DNA of 49,166 nucleotides. It comes from Limnohabitans sp. (lineage in GTDB: Bacteria > Pseudomonadota > Gammaproteobacteria > Burkholderiales > Burkholderiaceae_C). The notes beneath the pieces are model-generated. The model had not been told where the DNA came from, made no database searches, and saw only the letters and a program-made list of their open reading frames with translations. Below, in pieces: positions 42,672-49,166 of this stretch (its first letter is position 1; the number at the start of each line of letters is the position of its first letter). The position numbers and the translations under genes were made by a program. The DNA is taken from assembly GCF_017848645.1 (NCBI RefSeq), contig NZ_JAFEIF010000073.1:1-49166 (forward strand), written 5' to 3'.

Positions 42672-44978
42672 ATGACTCGCATCACCATGACTCAAAGACA
42701 CAATCACGTCCAAAACAATCTGCCACCGGCCAAATTGCTGCCGCTGGCCGCCCTCATGTTGGCGGGTTCGCTCTCAGCCGCGCCTGCTGCCATGGCCCAG
42801 AACAAGCCTGAAGAGAGCACCCTCAAAACGGTGACCGTCAAGGACAAGGCCGAAACAGACATGGCCGAAGGCAAAAACAGCGTCCGCGCCACCGAGACAC
42901 GCATGGGCAAAGGCCAACAGGCGCTACGCAACATCCCGCAATCGGTGACGGTGGTGACCGAAAAGCTCATGGATGACCGCAACTTGGACACCTTCAAAGA
43001 GGCCCTGAAAAACACGGCTGGCATCAGCTTTTTGGCGGCCGAAGGTGGCGAAGAAGACATCCGTTTGCGCGGCTTTTCTTTGCAAGCCACAGGCGATGTG
43101 TTTGTCGATGGCGTGCGCGACCCGGCTTTTTATGAGCGCGACACGTACAACCTTGACCGCCTGGAAGTGCTGCGCGGCTCGGCCTCGATGCTGTTTGGCC
43201 GGGGCTCCACGGGCGGCGCGGTCAACCAGGTCAGCAAAACACCCCGCCTCATGGATGAAAGCCAGGTGGACTTGACCTTGGGCTCGCACAAGCATGTGCG
43301 GCTGGTGGGCGATTTCAACAAGCAAACGGGTGAGAGCGCTGCGCTGCGCCTGAACGTGATGAAAACCCAAGCCGACAACAACGGCTCGGGCAGTTCTTTG
43401 GACAAAGAAGGCATCGCCGGGGCTTACCGCTGGGGCATTGGCGAGAAGGACGAGTTCCAACTTGGCTTGTACCACCTGAACAACAACAATGGCATGAACT
43501 ATGGTTTGCCCTGGATTCGCCCAAGCACCTCCGCCTCCCCGCTGGAGTCCACCGTCTTGCCGCTGGACCCCAAGGCCTATTACGGCGCAGCCAGCGACTA
43601 CAACGCGGGGAGCGCCACACATTTGACGGCCAGCCACACCCACCGTTTCTCGGCCGACAGTGAACTCAAAACGCAAATCCGCAAGGGTCAGTACGAACGC
43701 GATCAAAGGGCTGGCACTGTGCGGTTTGCCAATGCCGCCAGCCAACCGGGGGGCCAAGCCGTCAGTTTGGCCACCTTCGGCCCCAATACGGTCATCAACC
43801 GGGGTAACAACCTGAAGATTCAGGACATGGACACGCTGCATGTGCAAAGTGATTTCAGCAAAAAATTCCAGGCGCTGGGCCTGAAACACGAATTGCTGGC
43901 CGGGGTCGACCTGGCCACCGAAGACAAAACTGTGTACGCCGCCCGTACAGCAGGTGTGCAAGGTGGCGTGACCATCAACAAGCCCACCACCACCATTGGC
44001 ACCCCGAACGATGGGGCCTGGGTGGACGAAAGCACCCGCGTGCTGCGTGTGAACAACCAGTACAGCAGCACCGGCTGGGGGGCCTACCTGCAAGACCTGG
44101 TGCAAGTGGCACCGCACTGGAAAGTGCTGGGCGGCTTGCGCTACGACAGCCTGAAAGGTGACTACGACCAATTCGGCAACCCCACGAACGCCACCGACAA
44201 CGGCACCAAAACCAGTTACCAAATGAGGGTGGGCGAGTGGAGCAAACGCGCAGGCGTGCTGTTCCAGCCGAACGATTTGCAGTCCTTCCATTTGTCTTAC
44301 GGCACCTCGTTCAACACTTCGGGCGACACCTACTCGCTGGGCGCCTCCAACGTGGACACGCCGCCCGAGCAATCGGAAAACTGGGAGTTGGGGGCCAAGC
44401 TCGACTCGGCCGACAAACGCTTCACCACCCGCCTGGCCCTGTTCCGCGCCACCAAGAAAAACGAGCGCAACACCGACCCCTTGTTGCCCGTGGTCACGCT
44501 GACGGGCAGCCGTTATGCCTCTGGCCTGGAAATCGATGTAGCCGGTCGCTTGACCCCAAACTGGGAAGTGTTTGGGTCCTTCACCTGGATGCCGGATGCC
44601 AAAGTCAGCAAGGCTGCCCCCTGCCCTGCCACAGGCTCATGCAGCCAAGGCGCGGCAGGTGAACGCGTGGGCGACCGCCCGGCCCTGACCCCGGTGCACA
44701 GCGGCAGCGCCTGGACGACATACCAAATCAACGGGCAATGGCGTGCAGGCGTTGGTCTGACTTTCCGGGGACGCCAGACCCCCACGCGTGCCGCATTTGA
44801 AGTGCCCTCGTTTGTGGTGGGCGATGTGATGGCCGAATACGCCTACAGCGATGCCCTGAGCTTCAAAGCCAATGTGAGCAACGTCACCAACAAGCTGTAT
44901 GCCGATCAGTTGTACCCCGGCCACTACATACCGGGTGCAGGCCGTTTGACGCAAATCACCGCGTCCTACAAATTCTGA
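42672..44978 (+). CDS. TonB-dependent siderophore receptor (Fiu/catecholate type)
   Basis: Outer-membrane gated barrel importing a ferric siderophore. Seen: 768 residues, signal peptide ending SAAPAAMAQ. The TonB box region is near [12 protein letters not shown], the plug domain runs about 75-190 ([60 protein letters not shown]). The 22-strand barrel ends in the required Phe ([10 protein letters not shown]). Closest by pattern to Fiu-like catecholate receptors. Start uncertain (42672 or ATG 42687). A PiuC-type gene follows at 14 bp, the common receptor-piuC order. Confidence 0.95.
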   Translation: MTRITMTQRHNHVQNNLPPAKLLPLAALMLAGSLSAAPAAMAQNKPEESTLKTVTVKDKAETDMAEGKNSVRATETRMGKGQQALRNIPQSVTVVTEKLMDDRNLDTFKEALKNTAGISFLAAEGGEEDIRLRGFSLQATGDVFVDGVRDPAFYERDTYNLDRLEVLRGSASMLFGRGSTGGAVNQVSKTPRLMDESQVDLTLGSHKHVRLVGDFNKQTGESAALRLNVMKTQADNNGSGSSLDKEGIAGAYRWGIGEKDEFQLGLYHLNNNNGMNYGLPWIRPSTSASPLESTVLPLDPKAYYGAASDYNAGSATHLTASHTHRFSADSELKTQIRKGQYERDQRAGTVRFANAASQPGGQAVSLATFGPNTVINRGNNLKIQDMDTLHVQSDFSKKFQALGLKHELLAGVDLATEDKTVYAARTAGVQGGVTINKPTTTIGTPNDGAWVDESTRVLRVNNQYSSTGWGAYLQDLVQVAPHWKVLGGLRYDSLKGDYDQFGNPTNATDNGTKTSYQMRVGEWSKRAGVLFQPNDLQSFHLSYGTSFNTSGDTYSLGASNVDTPPEQSENWELGAKLDSADKRFTTRLALFRATKKNERNTDPLLPVVTLTGSRYASGLEIDVAGRLTPNWEVFGSFTWMPDAKVSKAAPCPATGSCSQGAAGERVGDRPALTPVHSGSAWTTYQINGQWRAGVGLTFRGRQTPTRAAFEVPSFVVGDVMAEYAYSDALSFKANVSNVTNKLYADQLYPGHYIPGAGRLTQITASYKF

Positions 44979-44991
44979 GGACGCCACCCAC

Positions 44992-45681
44992 ATGGTCCGT
45001 TTCCTGCCCGAATTGCTCAGCCCGGACACCGTGCGCCAGGCCCGCGACCAGTTGCTGGCCTTGCCCGAATCCGACTGGGCCGACGGGCGAGGCAGTGCGG
45101 GCCCCCAAGCCCGCGCGGTCAAAGACAACCTGCAACTGCCACATGACCATCCGGTGGCGGCGCAAATCCGCCACGCGGTGCTCGGTGGGTTGGACCAGTC
45201 GAGCACCTTCTTTTCAGCCGCTTTGCCGCTGAAAATTTTCACACCGCGCATCAACCGCTACACCCCCGAATTCCCCCATTACGGCTGGCACATCGACAAC
45301 GCCATTCGCCTGCGTGCCGATGGCCAACGCGTGCGCACAGACTTGTCATGCACCGTCTTTTTGAACGACTCCGACGACTACGAGGGCGGCGAGCTGAGCG
45401 TGCAGGACCAAGAGGCCGTCCACCGCGTGAAGCTGCCCGCAGGCCACGCCGTGCTGTACCCCGGCAACACCTTGCACGAAGTCACACCCGTCACACGCGG
45501 CCAGCGGCTGGCTTGCTTTTTCTGGGTCGAGAGCATGGTGCGCAGCGACGAGCAGCGCCGCATCCTGTTCGATCTGGACATGAACCTGCTCAAGCTGCGC
45601 GAACAACACGGCGAAACGACCGAAACCACGGCTTTGACCGGGGTGTATCACCAGCTGCTTCGCCAGTGGGCCAACACCTGA
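44992..45681 (+). CDS. Fe(II)/2-oxoglutarate-dependent dioxygenase, PiuC/YbiX type
   Basis: PKHD-type hydroxylase linked to siderophore receptors; its substrate is not firmly known, though a role in siderophore handling is supposed. Seen: 229 residues. Iron ligands are in place: His100 and Asp102 in YGWHIDNA, His162 in [10 protein letters not shown]. The 2-oxoglutarate Arg lies in the [11 protein letters not shown] segment. An N-terminal helical start matches the family ([20 protein letters not shown]). It follows the receptor by 14 bp, so it is in the same Fur-controlled operon. Confidence 0.93.
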   Translation: MVRFLPELLSPDTVRQARDQLLALPESDWADGRGSAGPQARAVKDNLQLPHDHPVAAQIRHAVLGGLDQSSTFFSAALPLKIFTPRINRYTPEFPHYGWHIDNAIRLRADGQRVRTDLSCTVFLNDSDDYEGGELSVQDQEAVHRVKLPAGHAVLYPGNTLHEVTPVTRGQRLACFFWVESMVRSDEQRRILFDLDMNLLKLREQHGETTETTALTGVYHQLLRQWANT

Positions 45682-45706
45682 TCTGCTCTTTGAACCCGCA
45701 CACACC

Positions 45707-46807
45707 ATGACCACGCCCATCGTCACCCTGCAAGACCACGAACACGCCGCACAAGCGGCGCTGGGCAATGCTGCGTGGGCCTATTTCAGCGGTGGCGCAG
45801 CAGACGAAATCACACTGCGCCACAACGTGGCCGCTTGGCAAAACCTGCGCTTGTCGCCCCGCGTGTTGCAAGACCTGCGCGGCGGCCACACCCGATGCAA
45901 CCTGCTGGGGCGCGAATGGCCCATGCCGCTGCTGGTGGCCCCCATGGCCTACCAGCGCTGGGCCCATGCCGATGGGGAATCGGGCATGGCTTTGGCCGCT
46001 GCTGCGCAAGGCTGCGGCATGGTGCTGTCGCACCAAACCAGCACGCCTTTGCACGACGTGGCGGCGCTGGTGGCTTCAGACGCCGAACGTGGCCCCTTGT
46101 GGTTTCAGCTCTACTGGCTGGCTGACCGGGGTGCCCTGCGCGAATTGTTGGCACACATCGAAACGGCCGGCTTTGAAGCCCTGGTACTCACGGTGGACGC
46201 CCCGGTACACGGTGTGCGAGACCGCGAACGCCGCCACGGCATACATTTGCCCGAGGGCGTGAAGGCGGCGCATTGGACGGCCCCCGACAACGGCCCTGCA
46301 AAAAACCACGCCCAAGGCCTGTGCGCTGGCTTGGCCGATGCCGTGCCCACTTGGGCCGATGTGCAGTGGCTCATGGGGCAAACCCGTTTGCCCGTGCTGC
46401 TTAAGGGCATCACCCACCCGCAAGACGCTGTGCAAGCGCTGAATCTGGGGGCAGCAGGGGTGATCGTCAGCAACCACGGTGGCCGTGTGCTCGACACCCT
46501 GCCTGCCACGGCCGAGTTGCTGCCGCGCATCGTTCAAGCCGTTCGCCATCAACACCCGCAAGCGCTGGTGCTGGTCGATGGCGGCATTCGGCGCGGCACC
46601 GACTTGTTCAAGGCGCTGGCCTTGGGGGCCGATGCCGCGCTGATTGGCCGCCCTGCCCTGTATGGCCTGGCCCATGCGGGGGCCCGTGGTGCAGCGCATG
46701 TGCTGCGCCTGATGCGCGACGAGTTCGAGGCCACCATGGCTCTGACGGGTTGCGCGCACCTTCAAGATATTGACAAAGACCGCTTGTGGCCTCTGCAGCC
46801 CGTTTGA
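45707..46807 (+). CDS. FMN-dependent alpha-hydroxy-acid oxidase/dehydrogenase
   Basis: Oxidises a 2-hydroxy acid (such as lactate or glycolate) with FMN. Seen: 366 residues. The N-terminal motif NAAWAYFSGGAADEITLRHN matches the FMN-binding start with its Tyr. The catalytic His is at 257 in VIVSNHGGRVLDT, followed by VDGGIRRGTDLFKALALGAD. It looks intact. The glycolate/lactate oxidase group is the best guess; substrate not fixed. Its position inside an iron-uptake operon, 26 bp after PiuC and 28 bp before tonB, is unusual. Confidence 0.88.
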   Translation: MTTPIVTLQDHEHAAQAALGNAAWAYFSGGAADEITLRHNVAAWQNLRLSPRVLQDLRGGHTRCNLLGREWPMPLLVAPMAYQRWAHADGESGMALAAAAQGCGMVLSHQTSTPLHDVAALVASDAERGPLWFQLYWLADRGALRELLAHIETAGFEALVLTVDAPVHGVRDRERRHGIHLPEGVKAAHWTAPDNGPAKNHAQGLCAGLADAVPTWADVQWLMGQTRLPVLLKGITHPQDAVQALNLGAAGVIVSNHGGRVLDTLPATAELLPRIVQAVRHQHPQALVLVDGGIRRGTDLFKALALGADAALIGRPALYGLAHAGARGAAHVLRLMRDEFEATMALTGCAHLQDIDKDRLWPLQPV

Positions 46808-46835
46808 CGCCCCTTGATTTTTATTGAGCCACTTT

Positions 46836-47558
46836 ATGCAAGCAGCCCATTTAGAAGAACCGATGCATCGACCCCACCGCACGCATCCAAGCCGTACCTG
46901 GCGCGTGACCGGTGCGGTGATGCTGGGCCACGTTGGCGTGGCTTACTTGCTCGGCAGCGGTTTATGGACCCGCGTGGTCCCCGCAGGCGCACCCGACAAG
47001 GTGATCATGGCCAGCGTGGTCATGGATGCCCCAGCTCCGGCCGCACCCAAGCCTGAACCGGCGAGACCCCAAATACAGGCCAAAACAAAACCCCAACCCG
47101 AGCGGCAGCCTCAGGCCAAGCCCGTCAGCCCTCCCGTGCAACCCACGCCTGTGCTGTCACCCACAGCCCCCAGCGATGCCGCGCCCATCGTGCCAAGCCC
47201 TGCGCCTGCCCCGGCCACACCAGCCGCACCGCAAGCTGGCAACCAGCGCCCTGCCAACAACGCCACAGCGGCAGCCGTGGTGCTGCCGTCCACCAGCGCC
47301 GACTACCTGAACAACCCGGCCCCACCCTACCCGCGCCAGAGCAAACGCCTGGGCGAGCAAGGCACCGTCATCATTCGCGTTTTGATCACGCCCGAGGGCC
47401 GCGCCGAAAAGGCCGAAATCCGAACTTCCAGCGGTTACTTGCGCCTGGACGAGACCGCCCTTTCCACCGTGCAGCGTTGGCGCTTTGTGCCCGGCCAACG
47501 CAACGGCGCGCCCGAGGCCATGTGGTTCAACGTGCCCATCCGCTTTGTGCTGGACTGA
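46836..47558 (+). CDS. tonB: Energy transducer TonB
   Basis: Spans the periplasm and passes proton-motive energy from ExbB-ExbD to outer-membrane receptors such as the one upstream. Seen: about 240 residues. The N-terminal membrane helix is VTGAVMLGHVGVAYLLGSGL. A Pro/Ala/Lys-rich periplasmic spacer runs about 60-150 (PAAPKPEPARPQIQAKTKPQ). The C-terminal TonB domain contains YPRQSKRLGEQGTVIIRVLI and TALSTVQRWRFVPGQRNG. The start is uncertain: 46836 (ATG) is used; ATG 46863 and TTG 46824 are alternatives. In an operon with exbB and exbD. Confidence 0.9.
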   Translation: MQAAHLEEPMHRPHRTHPSRTWRVTGAVMLGHVGVAYLLGSGLWTRVVPAGAPDKVIMASVVMDAPAPAAPKPEPARPQIQAKTKPQPERQPQAKPVSPPVQPTPVLSPTAPSDAAPIVPSPAPAPATPAAPQAGNQRPANNATAAAVVLPSTSADYLNNPAPPYPRQSKRLGEQGTVIIRVLITPEGRAEKAEIRTSSGYLRLDETALSTVQRWRFVPGQRNGAPEAMWFNVPIRFVLD

Positions 47559-47622
47559 TCCGCCCCCAACGGCCCGACTGCCCACCATTTTTTTGCCCGA
47601 TCCCATTCACAGGAGTTTTTTC

Positions 47623-48351
47623 ATGCCCGAATCATTTGGCCTCACACACATCTGGACCCAAGGGGACGCCGTCACCCGTCTGATCCTCATCGCACTGATC
47701 GGCATGTCGGTCACCAGCTGGGTCGTCATCGTGCTCAAGGCGCTGGACGTTTGGAAACATAAACAAAGTGCCTTGAGCAGCGAACAGTTCTGGCACACCA
47801 CCAGTCTGGCCGAAGGCTTGGCCGTGCTCAGCCACCGCCCGGACAACATGTTCCACACGCTGGCCCAAGTGGGGCAAGAGGCCACAGAACACCACCAGGC
47901 GGCACAAAAACAGTTGCATGACCGTCTGGACGTGAGCGACTGGGTCACGCGCAGCCTAAGCAACTGCATTGACGACCACACCAGCCGTCTGCAAAACGGC
48001 TTGGCCATCCTGGCGTCGATTGGCTCCACCGCCCCGTTCGTCGGTTTGTTTGGCACCGTCTGGGGCATCTACCACGCGCTGGTGGCCATCGGCGCCACCG
48101 GCAACGCCAGCATCGACGCGGTGGCCGGCCCGATTGGCGAAACCCTGATCATGACCGCGCTGGGCCTGGCCGTGGCCATTCCAGCGGTGCTGGGCTACAA
48201 CGCCCTGGTGCGTGGCAACAAATTCATCATCGCCCGCATGAACCGTTTTGCGCATGACCTGCACGCCTATTACGTGACCGGTGCCCGCGTGAGCCCTTCG
48301 GCGCAGGCCAATCTCCCATCCCACCTTGCTGCAGCGCATGTTGGCCAGTGA
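47623..48351 (+). CDS. exbB: Biopolymer transport protein ExbB
   Basis: Inner-membrane proton channel subunit that drives TonB. Seen: 242 residues. Three membrane helices: VTRLILIALIGMSVTSWVVI (about 20-40), then near 130 LAILASIGSTAPFVGLFGTV, and IGETLIMTALGLAVAIPAVL. The MotA/TolQ/ExbB signature is the second plus third helices. A strong AGGAG (47611-47615) lies 7 nt before ATG 47623, fixing the start. Sits 64 bp after tonB, in the same operon. Confidence 0.95.
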   Translation: MPESFGLTHIWTQGDAVTRLILIALIGMSVTSWVVIVLKALDVWKHKQSALSSEQFWHTTSLAEGLAVLSHRPDNMFHTLAQVGQEATEHHQAAQKQLHDRLDVSDWVTRSLSNCIDDHTSRLQNGLAILASIGSTAPFVGLFGTVWGIYHALVAIGATGNASIDAVAGPIGETLIMTALGLAVAIPAVLGYNALVRGNKFIIARMNRFAHDLHAYYVTGARVSPSAQANLPSHLAAAHVGQ

Positions 48352-48380
48352 GCAGCTGACCCGCCCACCAGGAAACCCGC

Positions 48381-48794
48381 ATGTCCTTTGAAATCAACGA
48401 CAACAACGATGACGTGATGAATGAAATCAACATGACGCCCCTGGTAGACGTCATGCTGGTGCTGCTCATCATCTTCATCATCACCATCCCGGTGGTGCAA
48501 CACGCCGTGAAAGTGGAACTGCCCCGCTCCAGCAGCAGCCAAGACAAAACACCGCCCGAGAACCTTCAACTGACCGTGGACAGCCAAGGCCAGTTCTTTT
48601 TAGGCCAACAGCCTGTAGGGGCTGATGCGCTGGAAGATGCGCTGCGCAAACACGCAGCCAAAGACCCGCAACCCCAGCTCTACATCCGGGGCGACAAAAA
48701 AGTCGCTTATGAACATGTGGCCCAGGCCATGAGCGCTGCGCAGCGTGCGGGTCTGGCAAAAATAGGTTTTGTGACCGAGGGCCAAAAACCATGA
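48381..48794 (+). CDS. exbD: Biopolymer transport protein ExbD
   Basis: Partner of ExbB; a single membrane helix with a periplasmic domain. Seen: 137 residues. The cytoplasmic start and helix read MNEINMTPLVDVMLVLLIIF, containing the Asp that handles protons (PLVDVMLVLL). The periplasmic part has LYIRGDKKVAYEHVAQAMSA. Full length. Stop overlaps the hemP start by 4 bp (ATGA). Confidence 0.95.
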   Translation: MSFEINDNNDDVMNEINMTPLVDVMLVLLIIFIITIPVVQHAVKVELPRSSSSQDKTPPENLQLTVDSQGQFFLGQQPVGADALEDALRKHAAKDPQPQLYIRGDKKVAYEHVAQAMSAAQRAGLAKIGFVTEGQKP

Positions 48795-49024
48795 CCTTGA
48801 AACCGCCTGAGACTGCGCCGACCGACCCCGCCAATTCGACCATCGCGCCAGGAACGCCCAGGTCGGTGCCGACTGACACCCGCAGCGCAAGCCGGTCAAC
48901 CCGTCCGCGCACCCTGGACAGCCATGAGCTCTTGGGCGAGCAGGCCCTGGTGCTCATTCGCCACTTGGGCGAAATCTATCGCCTGCAAACCACACGGCAA
49001 GGCAAATTGATCCTGACCAAATAA
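48791..49024 (+). CDS. hemP: Hemin uptake protein HemP
   Basis: Small protein of the HemP family; in Burkholderia it acts as a regulator of hemin-uptake genes. Seen: 77 residues. The conserved C-terminal half is HELLGEQALVLIRHLGEIYR followed by LQTTRQGKLILTK, the family signature. The N-terminal half is Pro/Thr/Ser-rich and not conserved-looking. It ends the iron operon and is coupled to exbD by an ATGA overlap. Heme-uptake genes are not seen in the window and may lie to the right. Confidence 0.92.
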   Translation: MTLKPPETAPTDPANSTIAPGTPRSVPTDTRSASRSTRPRTLDSHELLGEQALVLIRHLGEIYRLQTTRQGKLILTK

Positions 49025-49047
49025 AAACCCGGCAAGCATGCCGGGCG
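49025..49047 (-). terminator. Intrinsic terminator for a minus-strand gene
   Basis: CCCGGC-atgctt-GCCGGG is a hairpin, and on the minus strand it is followed directly by TTTTTATTT. On the plus strand no T run follows. This points to a minus-strand gene to the right converging on hemP. Confidence 0.7.
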
Positions 49048-49055
49048 TGAAGTTC

Positions 49056-49166
49056 TCAAGACCCAGCGGGAAATCCCCGCTGGCAGCCGTAGCCATAGCA
49101 GTTCACAAAAACTTGACCCGACCCTGCAAGGCCTGCAGCGTCACTTGCGGGGCAGACACACCAGCC
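49056..49166 (-). CDS. 3' end of an unidentified minus-strand gene
   Basis: Two minus-strand frames run from the edge to a stop close to the terminator. One stops at 49103-49105 and ends VTLQALQGRVKFL; it has the more GC-rich third positions, typical of coding here. The other stops at 49056-49058 and ends GCQRGFPAGS. I cannot choose firmly or name the protein. The terminator supports a real gene. Confidence 0.35.
   Translation of the reverse strand, partial: GWCVCPASDAAGLAGSGQVFVNCYGYGCQRGFPAGS

Noticed and set aside
42924..44372. A 482-codon open frame antisense to the siderophore receptor
   Set aside because: The receptor has plug and barrel motifs and the terminal Phe; the antisense frame is a composition artefact.
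1..49166. CRISPR arrays, insertion sequences and prophage genes
   Set aside because: No regularly spaced repeats, transposase or phage structural genes were seen on either strand. The only mobile-DNA signs are the attC-like site and the restriction system.

Overview
The window is chromosomal DNA of a GC-rich betaproteobacterium, most likely a Burkholderiales member close to Comamonadaceae. This is inferred from the gene set: EarP with an EF-P that carries Arg32, the pmbA-darP-mog cluster, HemP, PiuC, a phasin, and the uvrC-pgsA pair. No 16S rRNA gene is present, so genus level is a guess.

Left part (1-17 kb) is mostly housekeeping. It holds a cut DMT exporter, pmbA, darP-mog, ispD-ispF, mfd, tRNA-His, ppiD, tRNA-Val, an HU gene, a tartrate/D-malate-type dehydrogenase, a second DMT exporter, pgsA, uvrC and earP. 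hupB has a clear sigma-70 promoter whose predicted start site lies on a perfect 20-bp palindrome. mfd is preceded by a terminator-like hairpin.

The most unusual stretch is about 17.1-20.06 kb, between earP and efp, two genes whose products work together and are often adjacent. It is AT-richer than its surroundings and carries three unfamiliar minus-strand genes. Between two of them lies a 129-bp element with all the visible hallmarks of an integron attC recombination site: GCCTAAC and GTTAGGC ends, an offset inner arm pair, and a long imperfect hairpin. I read this as an integron-less gene-cassette cluster. One cassette carries an overlapping pair (a DUF5677-like protein and a protein with an RNase-HEPN-like Rx5H motif). 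The next carries a 378-residue protein with a possible nuclease-like C-terminal core. The left border falls inside the 3' end of earP.

Middle part (20-32 kb): two half-size YeeE/YedE sulfur-transport proteins, efp, a LOG-family protein, an MFS transporter, an ATGA-coupled run (NhaD-like antiporter, 2-hydroxyacid dehydrogenase, rmuC), pncB, and a LIV-type ABC importer in which both permeases are fused into one protein and no binding protein is encoded nearby.

From 32.4 to 37.4 kb a two-gene Type III restriction-modification system (mod-res) lies directly upstream of the importer. The recognition domain of mod is AT-richer than the rest of the gene. Next come a tightly coupled HDAC-like deacetylase/thioesterase/nitroreductase operon, a phasin gene with a good promoter and a PhaR-like operator, and a patatin-like lipoprotein.

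The right part (41.4-49.0 kb) is an iron-acquisition operon behind one strong Fur box: a ferric-iron binding protein, a TonB-dependent catecholate-siderophore receptor, a PiuC-type dioxygenase, an FMN-dependent alpha-hydroxy-acid oxidase, TonB-ExbB-ExbD and HemP. The products together make an energised outer-membrane uptake route. The inner-membrane permease is not in the window. A minus-strand gene enters at the right edge.
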